Source: Alterinioella nitratireducens
GTDB lineage: Bacteria; Pseudomonadota; Alphaproteobacteria; Rhodobacterales; Rhodobacteraceae
Length of the DNA stretch: 64,000 nt
Reading direction: 5' to 3'
Assembly (NCBI RefSeq): GCF_013155465.1
Contig: NZ_JABJVX010000002.1
Span: 310,001 to 374,000, forward strand
Position 1 is the stretch's first letter. Each line of letters starts with the position of its first letter. The notes under the pieces are model-generated. The model saw only the letters and a list, made by a program, of their open reading frames with translations, ran no database searches and was not told where the DNA came from. Below are positions 1 through 7,548 of this stretch, in pieces. Both the position numbers and the translations under genes were made by a program.

Positions 1-314
1 TCATTCTCGATGCTTTCGACGATCTCCTGGCGGCCATTGCCGACCGTATCGACATCAGAGCGCCAGACCATGGTGTTGCCGACGCCTTCCTCGGGCCCCT
101 CGAACGTGACCTCCATATCCGGGTCGCGCACCGTCCAGGGCGACCATTCGGTGCCGCTTTGCAGCGAGTTCACGAAAGGAAACACCTCCTCGGGCGGGGC
201 GTCGATGGTGACCTGACGCTCTACAATGACATGGCGTGGCAGCAGGTAGGCGATGGCGGTGAAGACCGCGACCACGATGAACAGGCCAAGAGTGATTCGT
301 TTGAGCATGCGCAT
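1..314 (-). CDS. SRPBCC (START-like) family protein, C-terminal part outside window
   Basis: The gene runs off the left edge, so only the first 104 codons are seen. Residues 5-24 form one hydrophobic segment (LGLFIVVAVFTAIAYLL), probably an uncleaved N-terminal anchor. It is followed by VERQVTIDAPPEEVFPFVN, the usual opening of SRPBCC/polyketide-cyclase-like folds in which a strand and the APxExVF helix begin the ligand cavity. Later residues (SGTEWSPW, GVGNTMVW) also fit that family. The ATG at 314 has GGAG about ten bases upstream; a second in-frame ATG lies two codons downstream. The ligand is unknown. The neighbouring gene on the same strand is a small unrelated ORF, so context gives no function. 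Confidence 0.75.
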   Translation of the reverse strand, partial: MRMLKRITLGLFIVVAVFTAIAYLLPRHVIVERQVTIDAPPEEVFPFVNSLQSGTEWSPWTVRDPDMEVTFEGPEEGVGNTMVWRSDVDTVGNGRQEIVESIEN

Positions 315-408
315 GGGGGAGGCTCCGGATGCTAAGGATCAGGCCGGTATAGCACAGGTTGCGCAATGTGTCAGAAGGGCTCGGTAGGGGTGAACGCGCG
401 CAACCGGC

Positions 409-594
409 TTAGGCCGCCCGAAACTGTTCCTTGAGGCTGTTCTTGAGCGCCACTTTGTCCAGATCTGCGCCACTGGCATCGGGCCCAAGCAAACCCGAGT
501 ATACCTCAATAATCTTGTCCAAGCTGCTTTCCAGGTCGGACTCCATTGTTCGTCTTTCACGAGCGATGGTGGCTGCCGAGCGGTCGTATGGCAT
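409..594 (-). CDS. small hypothetical protein (61 aa)
   Basis: I do not recognise this protein. The ATG at 594 has GGAG six bases upstream, a better ribosome site than the internal ATG at 546, which has only a weak GAAAGA. From residue 17 the product is acidic and looks helical (DLESSLDKIIEVYSGLLG), then ends with a basic tail (LKEQFRAA). It has no signal peptide or membrane segment. It lies between the SRPBCC gene and the AT-rich start of the nitrilase-like locus. It is short enough that it could be non-coding, although the start context supports translation. Confidence 0.5.
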   Translation of the reverse strand: MPYDRSAATIARERRTMESDLESSLDKIIEVYSGLLGPDASGADLDKVALKNSLKEQFRAA

Positions 595-796
595 CTAATT
601 CTCCGTCTCAAAATGAACGGGCGGCATTGACGCCCCGCCTGCTGCGGAGCCTACGCCCGGAAGAAATCCCTGTCTACAGATATAGCCTGTTCGTGGCCAT
701 AACAGGGCATTATCGGCGAAAATTCGTAAAAAAATCGTGCACGGCACGCCGATTTCAGCCTTTATGCCCCAAATTGAATAATCCGAAAGTAACAGA

Positions 797-1219
797 ATGC
801 GCGAAGATTCTCAAACCGTCGGCAGTGTGATCACGCGCGTTTTACCGAAAGGTACCAACCCACCCGATGTGCCAGAGTTGGACCCGAATAGTGTTCACGC
901 CGCCTGGACGCGCCCGCCGCTGTTCCCGCTCGATATGTTCGCGGTTGCTGCCCATCTGTGCAAAGTCGGCAGCGTGATCTCCTACTTTGATCCTGCGCCG
1001 GATGGATCAGGGTATGAAGAGTGCCAGTTCATAATCACCCGCGCAGATCGTGACGCTGCGGATGAAGCCGCAAGTAAATGGCGGACAATCTTATCGGACC
1101 CCGTCAGCAACCCGCTGGAATTTGTCACTGAGCTTTGGCAATCGCTGTTGGAAGAATGGGACAGCCCGACTTCACCCGCGATCTATGAGAGCGCGCCAGA
1201 GTGCCCACCGGACTGGTAG
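797..1219 (+). CDS. N-terminal part of a nitrilase-like protein, ended by an in-frame TAG (or separate small gene)
   Basis: This 140-aa ORF is in the same reading frame as the 444-aa ORF starting at 1232; a single TAG at 1217-1219 and four sense codons separate them. It carries a W-T-R-P-P-L-F-P motif, then a helical stretch (FAVAAHLCKVGSVISYF), and ends in CPPDW immediately before the stop. The following sense codons (KPAL, then MLTMIADMACNRIL) read as one continuing helix. I therefore favour one ancestral protein of about 590 aa broken by a TGG-to-TAG change, but two coupled genes remain possible. The start at 797 has only a weak GAAAG upstream. Composition is visibly more AT-rich than the surrounding genes. 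Function unknown. Confidence 0.6.
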   Translation: MREDSQTVGSVITRVLPKGTNPPDVPELDPNSVHAAWTRPPLFPLDMFAVAAHLCKVGSVISYFDPAPDGSGYEECQFIITRADRDAADEAASKWRTILSDPVSNPLEFVTELWQSLLEEWDSPTSPAIYESAPECPPDW

Positions 1220-1231
1220 AAGCCCGCACTT

Positions 1232-2566
1232 ATGCTGACCATGATCGCAGATATGGCCTGTAATCGGATCCTGAAAGACAAGGACGGCAAAAGGATCCCC
1301 GAGAGCCCTTTTGAAGATTGGGTGCTGTCTAAATACTTGGTCAAGGAAAAAGAAGCTGAAGAAGAAGAGCGTGACTTTCGCCCACCTGCAAGCCTGTGTC
1401 TTATGGCCGATTCCAGCGTCACTTGTGTTTTGCCAAAGATGCGGGTTGCTCCAGTGGGGGCGACCGTTCGCAATTTGTCGCGCAACCTATCCCTGCTGCC
1501 CGGGCGTGGTGAAGTCCGGTGCCATTGGGCGGGGCTTGGCAAGAAGAGCGCACCAAATGAGGATGACGAAACGCTCGATATTCTGTTGATTCCAGAGCCG
1601 CGCAGGCTGAGGGCGCTGGATTTTGTCCCGCATGACAATGGCTCAAGGACATCTGCCGAGCTACAGCGCGACAAATGGCGTTGGGACAATTTCGAACTGC
1701 ACCAGACATGGATCAGATCCGAGCAGGCACGGGCCAAATTCCTGAGCGATTGCAAGAAACTGCTCTTGGCGGCCCGGCAGCAATCGCGATGTGTAAACGC
1801 TGTTGTGCTGCCGGAATATGCATTGGATTATAAACTCTTCGACCAGATCTGCGCGTTGTTGAAGACGATCGAACCCAAGCTTGAGTTTGTTATCTCGGGC
1901 AGCAGCGACAATTGTTATGGGCAAGCGGGCAACCATGTTGTTACTCGGGTTTGGGACGACAAGAATGCCGCCTCCTTTTATGTAACTAACAGCCGTCGTA
2001 AACATCACCGCTGGCGCATGGATCGTCGGCAGGTGGAGGCGTATGCGCTTTCCTCAGCGCTTAATCCGAAAGTCCAGAACTGGTGGGAGAACACGCCCTT
2101 GGGTCGGCGCGAGTTGCATTTTCACCGGTTTCGCAAGGCCTCGGCCTTCTCGGTGCTGATCTGCGAGGAACTTGCACGCTCGGATCCTTGCCACGAGATT
2201 CTGCGCGCTGTTGCCCCCAATCTGATCTTTGCATTGTTGCTTGACGGGCCACAGATCCGCAGCCGATGGCCCGCGCAATACGCATCGAACCTTGCGGACG
2301 ATCCCGGTAGTTCAGTGCTGACCTTCACGTCCTACGGGTTGATTGAACGGTCGAACAGACAAGGGCATCATGATCCAAACCACTCCATCGCCATGTGGAA
2401 GGATGACACTGGCCATATTGTAGAGATCCCTATGCCTCAAGGAGAAGGGGCGCGGGGCGTGCTGCTTTCACTCTGGTCTGAACACGTCAGAGACATCACG
2501 ATAACCGGCAAGCGATCAGAAGAACGTGCCTGGCGCTATAGCAGCCACTTCCCAATCAGTGGTTAA
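1232..2566 (+). CDS. nitrilase-superfamily (C-N hydrolase-like) protein of unknown role
   Basis: The C-terminal two-thirds (about residues 185-420) has the nitrilase fold signature. A Glu lies in VVLPEYALDY (E195), a Lys in SRRKHHRW (K257) and a Cys in FSVLICEEL (C311), giving the Glu-Lys-Cys triad in the correct order and spacing. Known nitrilase-family enzymes hydrolyse nitriles or amides or transfer acyl groups; the substrate here cannot be told. The N-terminal 130 residues are unfamiliar and include an acidic run (KEKEAEEEE) and a PVGATVRNLSRNLSLLP block. The gene has no strong ribosome site and begins 13 bases after the stop of the preceding in-frame ORF, so it may be translated by reinitiation or be the 3' part of a broken gene. 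It ends 7 bases from the convergent sbtB gene. Nitrilase domains occur in some reverse-transcriptase defence systems, but no reverse-transcriptase motif is present here. Confidence 0.8.
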   Translation: MLTMIADMACNRILKDKDGKRIPESPFEDWVLSKYLVKEKEAEEEERDFRPPASLCLMADSSVTCVLPKMRVAPVGATVRNLSRNLSLLPGRGEVRCHWAGLGKKSAPNEDDETLDILLIPEPRRLRALDFVPHDNGSRTSAELQRDKWRWDNFELHQTWIRSEQARAKFLSDCKKLLLAARQQSRCVNAVVLPEYALDYKLFDQICALLKTIEPKLEFVISGSSDNCYGQAGNHVVTRVWDDKNAASFYVTNSRRKHHRWRMDRRQVEAYALSSALNPKVQNWWENTPLGRRELHFHRFRKASAFSVLICEELARSDPCHEILRAVAPNLIFALLLDGPQIRSRWPAQYASNLADDPGSSVLTFTSYGLIERSNRQGHHDPNHSIAMWKDDTGHIVEIPMPQGEGARGVLLSLWSEHVRDITITGKRSEERAWRYSSHFPISG

Positions 2567-2573
2567 GGCGCGG

Positions 2574-2885
2574 TCAAAACCGCTCCGCCCGCAGCACGTC
2601 GCAATCTGTCACGCTGACCACGCCGATATGGCGCTCGACCACCTTGAAGGCGGCTTCCAGCAGCGGGTCGAGCTTTTCGGGGCGGATCAGGCTGACGACG
2701 CAGGACATGCCGCCCGCGCGGCTGACCTGTCCGGCGCGGCTCCAGGCCCCCGACCGGCCCGATCCGCCGCGCACCGGCAGGACGGTGAACCCGGTCACGC
2801 CCGCGCCTTCCAATGCGTCGGTCAGCCGCTTCTCCATCACCGCCTCGATGATGATCTCCACCCGTTTTGCCTTGTGGGTCTGCAT
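2574..2885 (-). CDS. sbtB: PII-like bicarbonate-transport regulator SbtB
   Basis: A 103-aa PII-fold protein directly behind the bicarbonate transporter gene: its ATG lies 4 bases after the sbtA stop, so the two are translationally coupled. The sequence opens with KAKRVEIIIEAVMEKRLTDAL, a ferredoxin-like beta-alpha-beta start. It then has a glycine- and arginine-rich T-loop (VRGGSGRSGAW) and a second core strand (GMSCVVSLIRPEKL). SbtB proteins bind adenyl nucleotides and tune or block SbtA. The C-terminal Cys-containing redox loop known from some cyanobacterial SbtB proteins is absent. An upstream in-frame ATG at 2915 would overlap sbtA and is less likely. Identification rests on fold signature plus position. 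Confidence 0.82.
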   Translation of the reverse strand: MQTHKAKRVEIIIEAVMEKRLTDALEGAGVTGFTVLPVRGGSGRSGAWSRAGQVSRAGGMSCVVSLIRPEKLDPLLEAAFKVVERHIGVVSVTDCDVLRAERF

Positions 2886-2889
2886 GGGG

Positions 2890-3867
2890 TCAGCCTCCGG
2901 TCGCGATGCGGGCAATGGCCAGGTAGATCGGTATGCCCAAGGTCAGGTTGAAGGGGAATGTCACGCCAAGCGAGAGCGTCAGGTAGATCGACGGGTTCGC
3001 CTCGGGCAGCGCCACGCGCATCGCCGCCGGAACCGCGATATACGAGGCCGAGGCCGCCAATATCATGAACAGTGACACGCCGCCCGCCGACAGCCCGATC
3101 AGCATGCCCGCCGCAAGGCCCGCGAGACTGCCGATCAGCGGCATGACCACGCCGAAAAGCAACAGCCCCGGCGTCAGCAGGCGCGCCGATTGCCGCAAGC
3201 CCCGCCCCGCGACCAGCCCCATATCCAGCAGGAACAGGCACAACACGCCCAGGAACGGCGCCACGATGAAGCTTTCGATTTGCGCCAGCCCGTCGGCCCC
3301 CGTGATCCAGCCGATGAGGAACGCGCCCACCAGGAGGACGATGGAGCCATTGAGCATCACCTCGCGCATCAGCTCGCCATCCATCGCGCGGCGCGCGCCG
3401 CTGCGCGCGATCAGCCAGAGCGCCGAGAGGATCGCGGGGGCCTCCATCACGGCGGCGACGGCGACCATGTAGCCCTCGCCCTCCAGCCCCGCCGAAGTCA
3501 GCACCGACGACCCGGCCACGAAGGTCACGATCGAGATCGAGCCGTAATGCGCCGCCACCGCCGCCGCATCGACCGTGTCCAGCCCGGACATCACCCGCAA
3601 CAGCCCGAAGGCGACGACCGGGATGGAGAAGGACAGCACCAGCCCCGCGACCAGCGACAGGATCAGCGTCTGGTCGATGCCATGCGCCGCCACGCTGGCC
3701 CCGCCCTTGAAGCCGATGGCGAAGAGCAGGTAGAGCGACAGGCCCTTGGCCACGGCCTCGGGCACACTGAGGTCCGAGCGCGCATAGGCCGCGGCAAGCC
3801 CCAATACGAATGACAGGATGATCGGCGACAGCAGGTTATCCGCCGCCAGCGACAGGATCGCGTCCAT
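2890..3867 (-). CDS. sbtA: sodium-dependent bicarbonate transporter SbtA
   Basis: An integral membrane protein of 325 aa with about ten hydrophobic segments in two similar halves, as in the SbtA/DUF897 family of sodium-driven HCO3- symporters. Recognisable stretches are NLLSPIILSFVLGLAAAYARSD at the N terminus, AHYGSISIVTFVAGSS in the first half and the matching small-residue-rich region near PAAMRVALPEANPSIYLTLS in the second. A strong ribosome site (AGGGAGGG) precedes the ATG at 3867. It lies 68 bases downstream of a beta-carbonic anhydrase and just upstream of its PII-like regulator. This arrangement supplies bicarbonate for cytoplasmic carboxylases in a heterotroph; no Rubisco is seen here. 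Confidence 0.88.
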   Translation of the reverse strand: MDAILSLAADNLLSPIILSFVLGLAAAYARSDLSVPEAVAKGLSLYLLFAIGFKGGASVAAHGIDQTLILSLVAGLVLSFSIPVVAFGLLRVMSGLDTVDAAAVAAHYGSISIVTFVAGSSVLTSAGLEGEGYMVAVAAVMEAPAILSALWLIARSGARRAMDGELMREVMLNGSIVLLVGAFLIGWITGADGLAQIESFIVAPFLGVLCLFLLDMGLVAGRGLRQSARLLTPGLLLFGVVMPLIGSLAGLAAGMLIGLSAGGVSLFMILAASASYIAVPAAMRVALPEANPSIYLTLSLGVTFPFNLTLGIPIYLAIARIATGG

Positions 3868-3935
3868 TTCCCTCCCTTTCCAGCCCAGGTCGGACCGGTC
3901 CCCCCGGACCCCGACGGCTGCGGGACGGAAATACC

Positions 3936-4586
3936 TTACACTTTCACGAAGGAATTAGCGTCGGGATCATACATTTCCAAGGCCCCGCTGGAAATTTCCT
4001 TCCACAGCCCATGCAGGCTGAGACGGTCTTCCTTCACTGCCTCGGCGACGAAGGGAAAGCTCATCAGGTTGTCCAGTGACACCAGCACGCCCTTCTTCTC
4101 CAGCGCGGTCTGGCGTTCGGCCTTGTCGGTGATCTCGGCGGTGCCCTCGCAGGCGGGGCGCAGGATATCCATCCAGCGGCCCACGAAGCTCTCCTTTTCC
4201 TCAAGCTCGGGCGCGTTGCCCGACACCATGTCGATGCAGCCCTGCACCCCGCCGCAGCGGGAATGGCCGAGCACCAGGATATTGGAGACCTTCAGCGCCT
4301 TGACGGCGTATTCCACCGCTGCCGAGGTGCCGTGGTGGTCGCCATCGGGCTCATAGGGCGGGACCAGGTTGGCGATGTTGCGGTGGATGAAGAACTCACC
4401 CGTTTCCGCGCCGAAGATCGAGGTGACATGCACCCGGCTGTCGCAACAGGAAATCACCATGGCGCGCGGGCGCTGGCCTTCCTCGGCCAGGCGCTGGAAC
4501 CAGGCGTGGTTCTCGGCATAGGTGGTGGCCTTCCATGCCTGGTAGCGGCGAATGAGGTAGGCGGGCAGCGGCGAGACATGCGACAT
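3936..4586 (-). CDS. beta-class carbonic anhydrase
   Basis: Cytoplasmic zinc enzyme for CO2/HCO3- interconversion. The 216-aa product shows SCCDSRV (Cys47, Asp49, Arg51), HRNIANLVPP, and GHSRCGG (His108, Cys111). These are the Cys-His-Cys zinc ligands and the Asp-Arg dyad of beta-carbonic anhydrases. Length is typical. I chose the ATG at 4586 because AGAGG lies seven bases upstream and the longer frame to 4706 adds an atypical 40-residue leader. It is the first gene of an apparent three-gene unit with sbtA and sbtB, and is divergent from the hypothetical gene at 4733 across a 146-base promoter region. Confidence 0.93.
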   Translation of the reverse strand: MSHVSPLPAYLIRRYQAWKATTYAENHAWFQRLAEEGQRPRAMVISCCDSRVHVTSIFGAETGEFFIHRNIANLVPPYEPDGDHHGTSAAVEYAVKALKVSNILVLGHSRCGGVQGCIDMVSGNAPELEEKESFVGRWMDILRPACEGTAEITDKAERQTALEKKGVLVSLDNLMSFPFVAEAVKEDRLSLHGLWKEISSGALEMYDPDANSFVKV

Positions 4587-4732
4587 CGGGGGACCTCTTC
4601 CCTGTTGACTGAACCCTTCGGATACTAGGCATTCCATGTAATTTCGAGCCTTTTCTTGGCGCGGCCTCAACGCTTTCTTCAACATGCGCGGCGATGGTGG
4701 CGGCATCCGTGGGGGCGGAAGTGGAGTGGATG

Positions 4733-5116
4733 ATGAAGCGGCCCGTAACAGTATTGAAACCGGAGGAACCCGCGCGGTTCAATCCCGACCGGCTGGAACG
4801 CCTTTGCGATGAGATCGGAGAGCTGCGCGCCGAACATGAGGTTGCGCGCGCCTTGGAGGACTTGACCGCGCAGCTGGACAAGGTCGCGCAGATCGACCCG
4901 ATATCGGATGCCGACCGATTGGCCCGCGTGCTGCGGGCGCTGGTCGCGACCTCGGACCATATCGGCATGGCGACGCTGGCCCGCGTGGGGCGCGATGTGC
5001 TGGCCTGTCTGCACCGGGCCGATGTCGTGGCCCTCATGTCCACCCATGCAAGGCTGATGCGGGTGGGCGACCGGTCGATCCGCGCGATCTGGGATCTGGA
5101 GGACCTGTCGGGCTGA
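4733..5116 (+). CDS. conserved hypothetical protein, helical
   Basis: A 127-aa product with no recognised domain. It is predicted to be almost all helical, with repeated acidic-basic heptad-like stretches (RLERLCDEIGELRAEHEVAR, LEDLTAQLDKVAQI) and no signal peptide or membrane segment. Two adjacent ATG codons occur at 4730 and 4733. GGAG ends three bases before the first and six before the second, which favours the second. It is transcribed away from the carbonic anhydrase. Intracellular; role unknown. Confidence 0.7.
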   Translation: MKRPVTVLKPEEPARFNPDRLERLCDEIGELRAEHEVARALEDLTAQLDKVAQIDPISDADRLARVLRALVATSDHIGMATLARVGRDVLACLHRADVVALMSTHARLMRVGDRSIRAIWDLEDLSG

Positions 5117-5228
5117 GGGCCGGGGGCCCGCCTTGTGTTGGAGGATCACACGCCCGTAGTGCGCCGATCCGGCTTGCAGTGGCCGCTCGTGTCGTTAGGC
5201 TGTCGCCGAAATCCCAACCTGACGGACC

Positions 5229-6617
5229 GTGATGAGCCCCCGATTTTCTCCCGCCACCTCCGATGCCATTCCCGTAACCCCGCTTGCGCCCGACGCGCTG
5301 GCCCCGCATCTGGACAGGCTGCCGGATGCCGCACGCGCCTGGGTCGGGGCGCAGGGGTTTGCAGCCGATCTTGGTCAGACCTGCGCCTATCCCGGCCCTG
5401 AGGGGGGCATCGCGGGCGTTTTGGCGGGACGCGGGACCGAGGAAGCGCGCGCCCGCAAGCGCTTCGCCCTGGGGGCCGCGATCGCCGGATTGCCGGAGGG
5501 GCTCTACCAACTGGAACAGGGCCTTCCACAGGCCGAGGCCGAGGAAGCCGCCCTTGGCTACCTGCTGGCCTGCTACCGTTTCGACCGCTACAGGTCCAAC
5601 CCCGCGGCGAAGGCCGCGCTGGTCGGCCCCGAAGGGGTCGATACCGCGCTGCTGGAGCACATGGCGGCGGGCGAATACCTGACCCGCGACCTGATCAACT
5701 CGCCGACTTCGGATATGGGACCGGAGCAGCTTGAGGCCGCCGCGCGGGCGCTGGCAAAGGATCACGGCGCGACGGTCTCGGTGATCGCGGGCGACGATCT
5801 GCTCGACCAGAACTTTCCGATGATCCACGCCGTTGGCCGCGCCTCGGCCTCGGCCCCGCGTCTCATTGACATGTCTTGGGGCAGCCAGGGGCCGGCGCTG
5901 GTGCTGGTCGGCAAGGGGGTCTGTTTCGACACCGGCGGTCTGAACCTCAAGCCGGGGTCGTCGATGGGGCTGATGAAGAAGGACATGGGCGGCTCGGCCA
6001 CTGTCCTCGGCCTCGCGCGGATGATCATGGGGGCGGGCCTTCCGCTGCGCCTGCGGGTGCTGATCCCGGCGGTGGAGAACAGCGTTGCGGGCAATGCTTT
6101 CCGCCCCGGCGATATTCTGACCGCGCGCAACGGGCTGACGGTCGAGATCAACAATACCGACGCGGAAGGCCGTCTGGTGCTGGCCGACGCGCTGGCGCTG
6201 GCGGCGGAAACCCCGCCTGATCTGATGATCTGCATGGCGACGCTGACCGGCGCCGCAAGGGTGGCGGTCGGGCCGGACCTCGCCCCGTTCTACACCGATG
6301 ACGATGCGCTGGCCGAGGCGTTGATGACGGCAGGGCGGGCGCAGTCCGATCCGCTCTGGCGGATGCCGTTCCACGCGCCCTACGAGGCGATGATCGAACC
6401 GGGGATCGCCGACCTGGACAATGCGCCCAAGGGGGGATTCGCGGGCTCCATCACGGCGGCGCTGTTCCTGCGGCGCTTCGCGCAAGGCACCCCGCGTTTC
6501 GCGCATTTCGACATCTACGGCTGGCAGCCCGACGCGGCCCCCGCCCGGCCCAAGGGTGGCGCCGGGCAGGCGGCGCGCGCCATTTTCGCGGCATTGCGCC
6601 AGGGTATCGTGTCATGA
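5229..6617 (+). CDS. M17 leucyl aminopeptidase family protein
   Basis: Cytosolic two-metal aminopeptidase of 462 aa. The M17 catalytic core is plain: GKGVCFDTGGLNLKP near residue 228 (metal-binding Lys and Asp), KKDMGGSATVLG near 247, and the family signature NTDAEGRLVLADAL near 306. The variable N-terminal domain (about residues 1-170) is shorter than in E. coli PepA. The start is GTG at 5229 or the adjoining ATG at 5232. The last four bases overlap the next gene (ATGA at 6614-6617), so the pair is translationally coupled. That partner is a cell-wall peptidase, which suggests processing of peptides released from murein, though the M17 substrate range is broad. Confidence 0.92.
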   Translation: MMSPRFSPATSDAIPVTPLAPDALAPHLDRLPDAARAWVGAQGFAADLGQTCAYPGPEGGIAGVLAGRGTEEARARKRFALGAAIAGLPEGLYQLEQGLPQAEAEEAALGYLLACYRFDRYRSNPAAKAALVGPEGVDTALLEHMAAGEYLTRDLINSPTSDMGPEQLEAAARALAKDHGATVSVIAGDDLLDQNFPMIHAVGRASASAPRLIDMSWGSQGPALVLVGKGVCFDTGGLNLKPGSSMGLMKKDMGGSATVLGLARMIMGAGLPLRLRVLIPAVENSVAGNAFRPGDILTARNGLTVEINNTDAEGRLVLADALALAAETPPDLMICMATLTGAARVAVGPDLAPFYTDDDALAEALMTAGRAQSDPLWRMPFHAPYEAMIEPGIADLDNAPKGGFAGSITAALFLRRFAQGTPRFAHFDIYGWQPDAAPARPKGGAGQAARAIFAALRQGIVS

Positions 6618-7447
6618 GCGACCCGCGCGTCACCCCGTCGAATGGCCGTGTCGCCCATGTCTCGCTGAAAGGCGAGGTCGAGGCCGAGCGCTTTGTCGAA
6701 GGCCGCCGCCTGATGGTGCAGCAGCCGATGGCCAACATCACCGACGCGCCGCGCGGGCGGCGGGTCAGCCAGCTTCTGTTCGGCGAGGTGTTCCGCGAGT
6801 TGGAGACCTATGACGGCTTCAGCTTCGGCCAGGCCGAACGCGACGGGCAGGTGGGCTATGTTCTGACCGGCGCGCTGGCCAGCCCCGAGGCCCCCACGCA
6901 TTGGGTTACGGCCCCCGCGACCCATCTCTATCCCAAGGCGCATCTGAAGGTGCCGCCCGAGGTCTCGATCTTCTTCGGTTCACCGGTCAAGGTGGTGGCC
7001 GAGCGCGAGGCGCATCTGCGCATCCATACCGGCCATTTCATCCCGCGCCCGCATCTGCAGCCGATCAAGGCGCGCTTTGCCGATCCGGTCGGGGTCGCGG
7101 ACCTGTTCCTCGGCACGCCCTACCTCTGGGGCGGCAACAGCCGGTGGGGGATCGACTGTTCCGGGCTGGTGCAGATGGCGCTCATGGCCTGCGGCATCGA
7201 CTGCCCGCGCGACAGCGACCAGCAGATGGCGCTTGGCCGCGACCTCTATCATGGTGAGCCTCTGGTGCGCGGCGACCTCGTGTTCTGGGAGGGGCATATC
7301 GGCTTCATGGCGAATGAGCGGATGCTCTTGCACGCGAATGCCTATCACATGGCCGTGGCCTATGAGCCGTTGAAGGAGGCCGCCGCGCGGATCGAGGAGG
7401 ATGGCGGCGGGCCGATCACGGCGCGGCGGCGGTTCTTGAAGCCGTAG
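6614..7447 (+). CDS. C40 (NlpC/P60) family cell-wall peptidase
   Basis: Residues about 160-277 form an NlpC/P60 domain. The catalytic Cys lies in GIDCSGLVQMAL (near residue 181) after TPYLWGGNS, and the catalytic His in WEGHIGFM (near 227), with a polar residue in the following strand. The N-terminal half fits the SH3b-type substrate-binding modules found in gamma-D-glutamyl-diamino acid endopeptidases such as YkfC. These enzymes cut murein stem peptides. No signal peptide is evident, so it probably acts on imported muropeptides in the cytoplasm. It overlaps the upstream M17 aminopeptidase by four bases. Confidence 0.9.
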   Translation: MSDPRVTPSNGRVAHVSLKGEVEAERFVEGRRLMVQQPMANITDAPRGRRVSQLLFGEVFRELETYDGFSFGQAERDGQVGYVLTGALASPEAPTHWVTAPATHLYPKAHLKVPPEVSIFFGSPVKVVAEREAHLRIHTGHFIPRPHLQPIKARFADPVGVADLFLGTPYLWGGNSRWGIDCSGLVQMALMACGIDCPRDSDQQMALGRDLYHGEPLVRGDLVFWEGHIGFMANERMLLHANAYHMAVAYEPLKEAAARIEEDGGGPITARRRFLKP

Positions 7448-7488
7448 GTTCAATGCGTGAGGGTTTCGGCGCTTGCGCGCCGACCCGG

Positions 7489-7541
7489 GCGAGGGGTTTC
7501 ACCCCTCGCGCTCCCCAAGGTATTTTTAGCAAAATGAAAGG
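7489..7541. repeat. intergenic hairpin repeat, copy 1
   Basis: A 9-bp inverted repeat (GCGAGGGGT / ACCCCTCGC) is followed by GCTCCCCAAGGTATTTTTAG and then CAAAATGAAAGG. The same arrangement, with nearly identical bases, recurs at 34938-34989. It sits between two convergent genes (C40 peptidase and DUF2794). It could serve as a bidirectional transcription terminator; repetition at a second convergent junction suggests a dispersed family. Confidence 0.75.
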
Positions 7542-7548
7542 ACTGAGG

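Noticed and set aside
546-830. Plus-strand 94-aa frame over the small minus-strand gene and the AT-rich gap
   Set aside because: Poor start context, product without coherent composition, overlaps the better supported frame at 409-594.
1232-2566. Calling the nitrilase-like gene a reverse-transcriptase (DRT1-type) defence system
   Set aside because: No reverse-transcriptase motif such as YADD or a polymerase domain is found in or near the locus; only the nitrilase part is seen.
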